NCBI GenBank assembly: GCA_021800575.1 | Contig: JAJYYW010000042.1 | Coordinates: 1 to 8,479 of the forward strand | Direction of reading: 5' to 3' | From: a bacterium | Lineage (GTDB): Bacteria; JAMCPX01 | DNA: 8,479 bases | Shown here: piece after piece, positions 1 through 6,064 of the stretch | Layout: every line of letters begins with the position of its first letter | How positions within the stretch are numbered: the first letter of the stretch is position 1 | Program-made: the position numbers and the translations under genes | The notes under the pieces: generated by a model | The model's database searches: none | The model's input: only the letters and a program-made list of their open reading frames with translations | What the model was told of the DNA's origin: nothing

Positions 1-812
1 AGCGTGAAATTATAGTTTTTAAAGATGGTGAGGTCCATGATGGGATGGCTGACGATGAACTCCGTCATCACGAAGAGTAAAAACGAAAAGTACGATGCCG
101 CAAATAACGAGGTTATGTATCCGGACATCCATCCCTTTTCCTGTCCCTTTTGCAGGGCGACCATCAGGGTGCTGACAAACACGGAAAACGTTATGAAACC
201 CAGATAATCGAAGGTCTTGTAGAGCTTCAGATTTCCCCTTGACGGCCGCAGAACGGTCAGTCCCCAGAAGATGGTCAGCACGCCGATCGGAATATTGATA
301 TAGAAGAGGGCCCGCCACCCGACATGATCAATGATATACCCGAACAACATGGGGCCGACGGCAGGTGCCACGGTTATTCCCGCACCCCACATGCCCAGCG
401 CAAACCCCCGCTCTTCCCTCGGAAACACCTCGGATATCATGGTCACGCTGATCGGCGTGATTGCCCCGGCGCCGATTGCCTGGATAACCCTGAAGAAGAT
501 CAGGGAGTCGAGGCTCCATGAAAAACTGCACAAGAAAGAGCCCAGGACGAAAAAGAACAGGCCGAATAAAAACGTTTGCTTCAGGCCGATGAGATTTTTC
601 ATCCACGTTGCGAACAAAATGAATATGGCGAACGCAAGCATGTACACCGTGGTGATCCATTCTACCTGCTCCATGTTGATGCCGAACGCCACCATAAAGT
701 GGGGCAGGGCGATGTTCATGCCCGAGCTGTCGAGCACGCTCATGAAGCTGCCGATCATGACGATCGTCAGTACCCACCACTTATATGCGGTATCGCCGTT
801 TTGTTCTGCCAT
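1..812 (-). CDS. DHA2-family (EmrB/QacA-like) MFS multidrug exporter, N-terminal part
   Basis: Incomplete gene: 270 codons read without a stop from ATG at 812 to the left edge, so the C-terminal half is missing. It predicts an inner-membrane proton-driven exporter of the 14-helix DHA2 family. Visible marks are the helix-1 motif SVLDSSGMNIALPHF (residues ~25-39, usually LDxTIVNVALP), the helix-4 region FFRVIQAIGAGAITP, the antiporter motif C in helix 5 (GAGITVAPAVGPMLFG) and the family signature WRALFYINIPIG just after it. Hydrophobic segments alternate with short loops throughout. No good Shine-Dalgarno sequence precedes ATG 812; the next in-frame ATG codons (residues 19, 24) fall inside helix 1, so 812 is preferred. 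It lies 65 bp downstream of the rRNA methyltransferase on the same strand. No EmrA-type adaptor is visible. Substrate cannot be told. The family call is firm; the exact subfamily is not. Confidence 0.9.
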   Translation of the reverse strand, partial: MAEQNGDTAYKWWVLTIVMIGSFMSVLDSSGMNIALPHFMVAFGINMEQVEWITTVYMLAFAIFILFATWMKNLIGLKQTFLFGLFFFVLGSFLCSFSWSLDSLIFFRVIQAIGAGAITPISVTMISEVFPREERGFALGMWGAGITVAPAVGPMLFGYIIDHVGWRALFYINIPIGVLTIFWGLTVLRPSRGNLKLYKTFDYLGFITFSVFVSTLMVALQKGQEKGWMSGYITSLFAASYFSFLLFVMTEFIVSHPIMDLTIFKNYNFT

Positions 813-877
813 AGGTATTTAAAATAGCGTACTATCCTTCGATTGCAAGCGGATGAAAAGAACTTGCACCAAACGTC

Positions 878-2056
878 TCAACCGGCTTTCCGTTTGCTGC
901 CGGCATACAGTTCGTACTCCATAAGCCTGCATTCTATGCCGCCGTTGAAAAACGGAATCCTCCGTTTCGTCTTTAAGCCTATCTTCCTGGCCATCTCGAG
1001 ATTCCCGCTGAACACGTAGCCTGTCGTACCGGTGCAGTGCTGCTTGAAGAAGTCTCCGATACCCGCATAGGTTTCTTCGAGTGTGCCGGGCGTTCCCATG
1101 CGAAGTCCGTATTCCGGGTTGAGTATGACGATCCCGCCGTCGTTGGTCAGCGGGGTCTTTCTGTAGTCACATACGGAAAATTCTATCAGGCGATCAACAC
1201 CGGCGAGTCCGGCATTCTGCCGGGCCGCTTCAATCGCCTGCCTGCTGATGTCTGTCGCGATGATCCTGCAGGTGAGGTCCCTCCGCGATTCCTGGAGCGC
1301 CCGGGTACGAAGGCTTTCCCAGCGTTGTTTATTGAATCCCTTGATATGCATGAACCCGAAGTTGTTCCTTAATAATCCGGGGGCCCTGTTGAGCGCTATC
1401 CATGCCGCCTCGATAGCAAGGGTGCCGCTTCCGCACATGGGATTGATAAAGTCACTGCTGCCGTTCCAGCCGGTTGCCATGATGACGGCTGCGGCAAGGG
1501 TTTCCTGCATGGGCGCGGACAGGGGGAGCTTCCGGTAGCCCCGCTGGGAAAGTGCTTCGCCGGAGGTATCGAGGTACACGGAACATTCCCTGCCTTTCCA
1601 GTAAACGTTGACCACGGTCCTGTTCCGGTCGTGTCCCGAATCCGGGCGCCGCCCGCGCCGGGCGTTTATCCGGTCGACAATGGCATCCTTTGCCTTCAGA
1701 TTGGCGTACCGTGAGTCTCTGATACTCGGGTTGTCGACGCTCGACGTGACGCAGACGTAGCCGTCTTCGGCAATGTAGTCTTCCCAGGCTATACCGGACA
1801 GTGCCCGGTACAGGCCGTCCGCATCCAAAGCCTCGCATGCCCTGATGAGAAACAGAACCCGGTGTGCCGTGCGCAGCCAGAGGTTAAGCCTGAGGGTGTC
1901 CTCGAGGGTTCCCTCGGTCCCGATCCCTGCAACCGATTCTGAAAGCACCGGAAAACCGAGCCGGATAAGCTCCTCCTTGAGAAACGGGGCTATCCCTTTT
2001 GCACAGGTAACCAGAATCCTGTTTTTTATCGCGGCTGTCGTGTTCGTCTGTTTCAT
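878..2056 (-). CDS. THUMP-domain class I SAM-dependent 23S rRNA guanine-N2 methyltransferase (RlmL N-domain/YpsC type)
   Basis: 392 residues, close to the usual ~380 of single-domain YpsC-like enzymes, and lacking the second methyltransferase domain of E. coli RlmL. The family makes N2-methylguanosine in 23S rRNA from S-adenosylmethionine in the cytoplasm. Residues ~12-165 form the ferredoxin-like plus THUMP RNA-binding part, starting RILVTCAKGIAPFLKEEL. The GYRKLPLSAPMQETLAAA linker (173-190) leads into the Rossmann domain. SAM motif I is N205-P-M-C-G-S-G-T212 followed by an acidic E216. D269 in IIATDIS and D297 in SVCDYRK are the likely ribose- and adenine-side residues. The catalytic motif reads N313-P-E-Y316-G rather than the usual NPPYG, and motif I begins with Asn rather than Asp, so the exact target is uncertain. 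No strong ribosome-binding site precedes ATG 2056. It is the first gene of the minus-strand pair. Confidence 0.88.
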   Translation of the reverse strand: MKQTNTTAAIKNRILVTCAKGIAPFLKEELIRLGFPVLSESVAGIGTEGTLEDTLRLNLWLRTAHRVLFLIRACEALDADGLYRALSGIAWEDYIAEDGYVCVTSSVDNPSIRDSRYANLKAKDAIVDRINARRGRRPDSGHDRNRTVVNVYWKGRECSVYLDTSGEALSQRGYRKLPLSAPMQETLAAAVIMATGWNGSSDFINPMCGSGTLAIEAAWIALNRAPGLLRNNFGFMHIKGFNKQRWESLRTRALQESRRDLTCRIIATDISRQAIEAARQNAGLAGVDRLIEFSVCDYRKTPLTNDGGIVILNPEYGLRMGTPGTLEETYAGIGDFFKQHCTGTTGYVFSGNLEMARKIGLKTKRRIPFFNGGIECRLMEYELYAGSKRKAG

Positions 2057-2113
2057 AGTCTGCTGCTACAAAAGCACAGAGCAGATGGTTATTCAAGAGT
2101 TATGATGTAGCTC

Positions 2114-2142
2114 TTGACAGCGGTGCTCGGACATGATAACAA
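2114..2142 (+). promoter_or_regulatory. Putative sigma70 promoter for the envelope gene cluster
   Basis: A perfect -35 hexamer TTGACA (2114-2119) is followed after 17 bp by TAACAA (2137-2142), a weak -10 that is preceded by TG one base upstream (TGATAACAA), the extended -10 arrangement. An imperfect inverted repeat, TGATAA...TAATCA (2134-2151), overlaps the -10 and could be an operator, but only the outer bases pair. Transcription from here would start near 2149 and leave a leader of only about a dozen bases before ATG 2161. This is a pattern match only. Confidence 0.4.
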
Positions 2143-2160
2143 GCATAATCATCTGTCATA

Positions 2161-4500
2161 ATGAAAAATATTTTATTTGTTTTTACAGGGATTTTCTTTA
2201 TAACAGTTGTTTTCTTGAGCGGTAAAGGGTTTGCTGATACATCTGCACCTCCTCTCTGGGAGCCCAACGCCGTCAATATTGCCGTTTATCAATCGTTACT
2301 GTCCTACGTATCCCAGAATTTTACCGGACTGACCACGACGTTTCCCTTTGCAGGTATTCCGGATCCCGGCTGTCCCGGCGGGTTTTCCGGTTTCAGCTAT
2401 GGCATTAATTCCGCTACCATCCAGATAACCATTCCGGGGAAATACAACAGTCAGCCGAACCTCAACCTTGCATGGAACGGGGCAACCCAGAGCATATCGC
2501 TGGTCGTGAACGATATCCACGCATACATCAACCAGATCTCCGGAGCTGTTCATGCGGTGGCCTTTTGGATCTGTACGAGCTGCGGGTTCAGCGTTTCCAA
2601 TCTGAACGCGGATGCATCCGTGAGCATCAGCATTGCACCGGTTTTGGACGGACATAATCTGAAATTGCAGATCGCAGGTACACCGACCATAAACCTGCAG
2701 ACCATACCAGAGCCTTCGCCGCCCACCGTGTGCGGCATTACCATACCGCAGTGGGCATGGGACGCTATCTGGTCTTTGATCAATAGTACGATAACCTCGG
2801 CAATCAACTCTGCGATCAATTCCATGCTGATCCCGCAGATCAACCAGATGCTGAGCACCATCAATATCAATCTGTACATTCACGGCACCTATCCGCCGGT
2901 GGCATACCAGATCAGGCCTTCGTTGTTCTACCAGGCGTTGAACATCACCAATAATGCACTGGACGTAAGCCTCGACGGCGGTGTGGGACCGGCAACCGGA
3001 CCTGCGCCGTGTTTGCCGCTGCCCATTGCTGCACCGCCGACGCCGACTATAGCCGCGCCGACGCTCGATACCTCGAGGACCGATGTGATGCTCGGGTTCG
3101 GTGTGTCCCAGGACCTCATCAACCAGGCGCTATACGCGGTATACCTGGGCGGTATGATGTGCATCTCCACGCCGCCCCTGCCGGTAGGACTGCTCAAAGG
3201 GTTGATCCCGGAACTGCCGAATACCGGCAGTCTGGTGCTGAAGATCATCCCCACCCAGGCGCCCACGCTGACGCTCGGTTCGCCCCAGGACACGTGGGAC
3301 ACGGTCACGCTGAACGGCATCATTATAGAAGGACAGCTGGGGGTCGACGAAGCACAGACGTACCCGGACGCGAGCGCAGCCTACAATACCCAGTACGCCG
3401 ATGCCTTTGTCCTGAGTGCCAACGTGTCACTCAAGGCAAAGGTTTATCTCGATACGAACAAGCTGGACCAAAACGGCAACCCTATGCTCGTGGTCGCCAT
3501 CGATAGTACACCCGGGAGTATGCAGATAAGCGACGTTGTCCTTGCGTCCGAGTTGACGAATCCGTCCAATGTGAACAGCGTAATCCAGATGGGGCTGAGT
3601 CTTGCGACCAGTTTCATCGGCACTGCCCTGCCCACGCTGAGCTCTGCCTTCTCGTTCAGCGGTGTTACCGTGCTGATCAAGGACATCGTGCCGTCCGGCG
3701 GATTCCTCAACGTGTATCTCGACGTGACCGGGTTTATGAATCTCCTGAACCTGTCGACGCTCTCGGTGCCGCAGGTAGGGGTACTCAGTTACAACAACCT
3801 CGTTACAGGTTCCCTGCACACCATGGCGCTGAGCATGGGCACCGCCCCGCCTCTGATCACTGCGCGTTCAGGGGTGCTGTTTACGCTGGATTCCGGCCTG
3901 CAGCCGCACGAAGAGGTTTCATGGCGGATCTCCGACCAGTCTCTCTTTGGTCAGGTGTGGCAGGGCTGGTCGCTGTGGACAACGGATACCACCATTCGGC
4001 TCGATAATCTGATGGACGGAGAGCACACCCTGCAGGTCAGGGTCATGGATGCGCAGACCGGTGCCACGGTTACCGGGAGCGCTGTACCCTTTACCGTGGA
4101 TACCATACCGCCGGAGCTGACCCTTGCACAGGCCGGTTATCCGGATTTCACCTTTACCATAAAGAACGCCGTTACGACGGCTCATCTCATGTACGCGGTG
4201 GATACGCTGTCTTCCTTCACGGCGCTCGGCCCCGGCGAAACCACCATCGATGTGTCGAACAGCCCCCTGGGGCATCATACGCTGTACGTAAAGGCGGTGG
4301 ACGCCGCAGGGAATGCCTCGTCCGTCGAAGCGATCAATTACACGGTCACCTCGAGCGCCTCGGGCGGGTGCGGTACCGTGCCGTTCGGGAACGACGGCAC
4401 TACATCCGTCTTCCTGGTCGTTTCGCTGGCATTGCTCATGCTCGTCTACTACGCAGTCCGCAGGAAACGGGTCCTCAATAAAATCCGGAACAAACATTAG
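2161..4500 (+). CDS. Secreted two-barrel TULIP/BPI-like lipid-binding protein with Ig-like domains and C-terminal sorting tail
   Basis: 779 residues. A signal peptide spans residues 1 to ~25 (hydrophobic core ILFVFTGIFFITVVFL, cut near GFA/DT). Residues ~34-242 and ~303-524 look like two tandem barrels of the BPI/LBP/CETP (TULIP) fold. The first has amphipathic strands, then a long helix (197-234) with an aliphatic residue every fourth position. The second opens with TSRTDVMLGFGVSQDLINQA, resembling the start of the BPI C-terminal half, and ends with the strand GGFLNVYLDVTG. A Pro/Ala-rich linker (277-300) joins them. Two Ig-like domains follow (~562-648, ~649-730), each ending in a typical strand pair such as GHHTLYVKAVDAAGN. 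The tail has GGC (735-737), a membrane segment (749-766) and RRKR (767-770), like a processed surface-sorting signal. TULIP proteins bind lipids in an elongated groove; the ligand here is unknown. Start: a stop lies in frame at 2146-2148 and no clear Shine-Dalgarno is present. The fold call is from pattern and order of elements, not a database match. Confidence 0.7.
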   Translation: MKNILFVFTGIFFITVVFLSGKGFADTSAPPLWEPNAVNIAVYQSLLSYVSQNFTGLTTTFPFAGIPDPGCPGGFSGFSYGINSATIQITIPGKYNSQPNLNLAWNGATQSISLVVNDIHAYINQISGAVHAVAFWICTSCGFSVSNLNADASVSISIAPVLDGHNLKLQIAGTPTINLQTIPEPSPPTVCGITIPQWAWDAIWSLINSTITSAINSAINSMLIPQINQMLSTININLYIHGTYPPVAYQIRPSLFYQALNITNNALDVSLDGGVGPATGPAPCLPLPIAAPPTPTIAAPTLDTSRTDVMLGFGVSQDLINQALYAVYLGGMMCISTPPLPVGLLKGLIPELPNTGSLVLKIIPTQAPTLTLGSPQDTWDTVTLNGIIIEGQLGVDEAQTYPDASAAYNTQYADAFVLSANVSLKAKVYLDTNKLDQNGNPMLVVAIDSTPGSMQISDVVLASELTNPSNVNSVIQMGLSLATSFIGTALPTLSSAFSFSGVTVLIKDIVPSGGFLNVYLDVTGFMNLLNLSTLSVPQVGVLSYNNLVTGSLHTMALSMGTAPPLITARSGVLFTLDSGLQPHEEVSWRISDQSLFGQVWQGWSLWTTDTTIRLDNLMDGEHTLQVRVMDAQTGATVTGSAVPFTVDTIPPELTLAQAGYPDFTFTIKNAVTTAHLMYAVDTLSSFTALGPGETTIDVSNSPLGHHTLYVKAVDAAGNASSVEAINYTVTSSASGGCGTVPFGNDGTTSVFLVVSLALLMLVYYAVRRKRVLNKIRNKH
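4357..4497 (+). other. C-terminal Gly-Gly-Cys/transmembrane/Arg sorting-like tail of the TULIP-like protein
   Basis: Codes for residues 733-779: Ser/Ala/Gly-rich lead-in, GGC at 735-737, a 12-residue polar stretch, a single hydrophobic segment (749-766) and a basic stop RRKR, then nine residues. This three-part layout resembles the Cys-containing CTERM sorting tails (MYXO-CTERM, JDVT-CTERM, Synerg-CTERM) that intramembrane proteases process so the protein can be anchored through the new end. The polar stretch between Cys and membrane is longer than in most of these, so it may be a variant or a plain membrane anchor. Confidence 0.5.
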
Positions 4501-4517
4501 ACAGGGTGCTTTTCTTC

Positions 4518-4535
4518 TCCCGGACAACTCCGGGA
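4518..4535 (+). other. Short GC-rich hairpin in the 4501-4579 gap
   Basis: TCCCGGA and TCCGGGA pair as a perfect 7-bp stem around a CAAC loop. No T-run follows on either strand, so it does not qualify as an intrinsic terminator; a T-rich stretch lies before it on the plus strand. It may slow polymerase or protect a 3' end between the first and second cluster genes. Confidence 0.45.
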
Positions 4536-4553
4536 TGCAGAGCCATACGGGAG

Positions 4554-4568
4554 CTTAGGAAACCTAAG
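4554..4568 (+). promoter_or_regulatory. Hairpin touching the ribosome-binding site of the OmpA-family gene
   Basis: CTTAGG-AAA-CCTAAG is a perfect 6-bp inverted repeat with a three-base loop. Its right arm ends in the AAG of the first of two tandem AAGGA sequences (4566-4570, 4571-4575) before ATG 4580. The second AAGGA stays free, so the hairpin would only partly mask ribosome entry. Structure is read directly; a regulatory role is a guess. Confidence 0.4.
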
Positions 4569-4579
4569 GAAAGGAAACG

Positions 4580-6064
4580 ATGAAGCGAATAAGAACGTTT
4601 GTTATAGCGATGACGGTTTTTTTTGTTTGTTTGCTGGCAGGGGCGGGGACTACCTATGCAAATGCTATCGGTCAGTCCGGTCTCGAGCATGCGACGTCAG
4701 CCTTTGTTTCACAGCCGGGATTCTATGAATCGGGCGGACTGACGTATGTGAACACACCAAATCTTCTGGGTGTCGATTCCTACCAGTCCCTGAGTTCACA
4801 TATCGATTTCGGATATTTTTCCGTGGTCAGGGGGCTCGACCTCGGCATCAGCCTTTATCAGAGCACCTTTGCGTTGAACAAGAACACGTACCACAATAAC
4901 GGAGATGTGTGGCTGACCGTCAAGTACAGCTATGACCTGACGAACTGGTTCAGTGCCGGTGCACTCGTTCAGCCGCGGTTCCTGTCCACTGCCGACGGCC
5001 TCGGCATCAACACATCTGCGACAAGTTACCTCGGACTTTTACTGGTTTCCTTCGACCTTGCCGCTGTTTCGCGGTTTACCCCGCTGCTGGTACATGTCAA
5101 CCTCGGTTACTACGGGGATAATTCCATCAACCTGCTGGGCAATCCATACGCCTACAACGTGACCGGTCTTTACGGACTCGGCATCCGCGGGGATAACAGG
5201 ATCATAGGCGACGTATCGATCGAGGGTGTGCTGCTGCACAATCTGCTGCACCCCTTTGTCGAGTTCTCTACAGAACAGGCATCCACCTACACGTATTATA
5301 AGGCGAGCCTTGCCTCCCTCGGGAGTGCTTCATTTTTGCAGAACCCTTTTTACATCACACCCGGTATCAAGGTCGAACTGCCCAGCAGGCTGTATCTGCT
5401 GGCTGCAGGGGATATCGGCATGCCGCAGAAACTTTCCGACATAACGACGACGACTTCCTATGCGTATGCACCCTGGGACCTGTACTTCGAAATCGGCTAC
5501 GAGATCATTCCGTGCAAGCCTGAAGTCGTGAGGCTGCCTGCGCCGGCCTGTCCGCCGCAACCCCCGGCAGTGCAGAAACCGGCACCCGTGGAACACCCGG
5601 TGGTGGAACGGCCGGTGCCCAAGCCGGCTCCTGTCCAGGCGCCACCGCCGGTAGCACCGAAACCGGCGCCTGTCTATACACCGCACCTAAAGTATGCGTA
5701 CATCAACAAGCTTGGCATGCGGATCGAGATAACCAGGGCGATCCATTTCAAGCTCGGCAGTGCAGTGATCGTCAGCGAATCGTACCCTATCCTCAACGAC
5801 GTCGTCACCTTGCTCAAATACAATCCGGCGATCCATGTGAGCGTGGAGGGATACACGGACAATATCGGCTCACCGGTATACAACAAGGTCCTCTCCAGGA
5901 AGAGGGCGCAGTCCGTCATGGATTACCTGGTGCAGCACGGCATCGCTGCCGACCGGCTCACGGCGGCCGGCTTCGGGGAACAATTCCCGATTGCATCGAA
6001 CCGTACGGCTGCGGGCAGGGCAAAGAACAGAAGAGTTGAATTCAAAATTATAAAGGGGCAATAA
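4580..6064 (+). CDS. Outer-membrane beta-barrel protein with OmpA-type peptidoglycan-binding domain
   Basis: 494 residues. The signal peptide has a basic start (KRIR), a hydrophobic core and a probable cut after TTYANA (~residue 29). Residues ~30-310 alternate polar and hydrophobic positions, rich in Tyr, Phe, Ser and Gly, as in an outer-membrane barrel; I do not recognise the exact barrel family. A proline-rich linker (319-368; 20 prolines, three KPAPV units) crosses to the periplasm. Residues ~380-492 are an OmpA C-terminal domain: IHFKLGSAVI, then GYTDNIG with D427 and LSRKRA with R442, the Asp-Arg pair 15 residues apart that holds diaminopimelate of peptidoglycan. It would tie the outer membrane to the cell wall and could anchor neighbouring surface proteins. 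The mature protein has only two cysteines, C312 and C324, at the barrel-linker junction. Tandem AAGGA sites precede the start. Its stop overlaps the next start by one base. Confidence 0.92.
   Translation: MKRIRTFVIAMTVFFVCLLAGAGTTYANAIGQSGLEHATSAFVSQPGFYESGGLTYVNTPNLLGVDSYQSLSSHIDFGYFSVVRGLDLGISLYQSTFALNKNTYHNNGDVWLTVKYSYDLTNWFSAGALVQPRFLSTADGLGINTSATSYLGLLLVSFDLAAVSRFTPLLVHVNLGYYGDNSINLLGNPYAYNVTGLYGLGIRGDNRIIGDVSIEGVLLHNLLHPFVEFSTEQASTYTYYKASLASLGSASFLQNPFYITPGIKVELPSRLYLLAAGDIGMPQKLSDITTTTSYAYAPWDLYFEIGYEIIPCKPEVVRLPAPACPPQPPAVQKPAPVEHPVVERPVPKPAPVQAPPPVAPKPAPVYTPHLKYAYINKLGMRIEITRAIHFKLGSAVIVSESYPILNDVVTLLKYNPAIHVSVEGYTDNIGSPVYNKVLSRKRAQSVMDYLVQHGIAADRLTAAGFGEQFPIASNRTAAGRAKNRRVEFKIIKGQ
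5534..5683 (+). repeat. Proline-rich linker with KPAPV units
   Basis: Codes for residues 319-368 of the OmpA-family protein. KPAPV occurs at 333-337, 348-352 and 361-365, spaced 15 and 13 residues, among PP and PV pairs. Such rigid extended linkers span periplasm between a barrel and a peptidoglycan-binding domain. Confidence 0.75.
6052..6058 (+). promoter_or_regulatory. Ribosome-binding site inside the end of the OmpA-family gene
   Basis: AAAGGGG lies five bases before ATG 6064 and within the last codons of the upstream gene. The stop and start share one base (TAATG), the usual layout for translational coupling, and this decides the start of the propeller lipoprotein. Confidence 0.75.

Noticed and set aside
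331..822. A 163-codon open frame on the plus strand opposite the MFS exporter
   Set aside because: The minus strand carries unmistakable DHA2 motifs over the same bases; the plus-strand product has no recognisable pattern.
2659..2733. Conserved BPI disulfide in the TULIP-like protein
   Set aside because: Cysteines 138, 141 and 191 are near the right region, but the second one expected within the long helix is absent, so the eukaryotic disulfide does not appear to be kept.
2296..2883. Minus-strand open frames within the TULIP-like gene, and others at 3427-3819 and 3919-4527
   Set aside because: They lie wholly inside a long plus-strand gene with signal peptide, domain order and membrane tail; the products are Arg/Gly/His-rich with no family features.
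4518..4535. Intrinsic terminator after the TULIP-like gene
   Set aside because: The stem is good but no T-run follows on either strand, so it is listed only as a hairpin.
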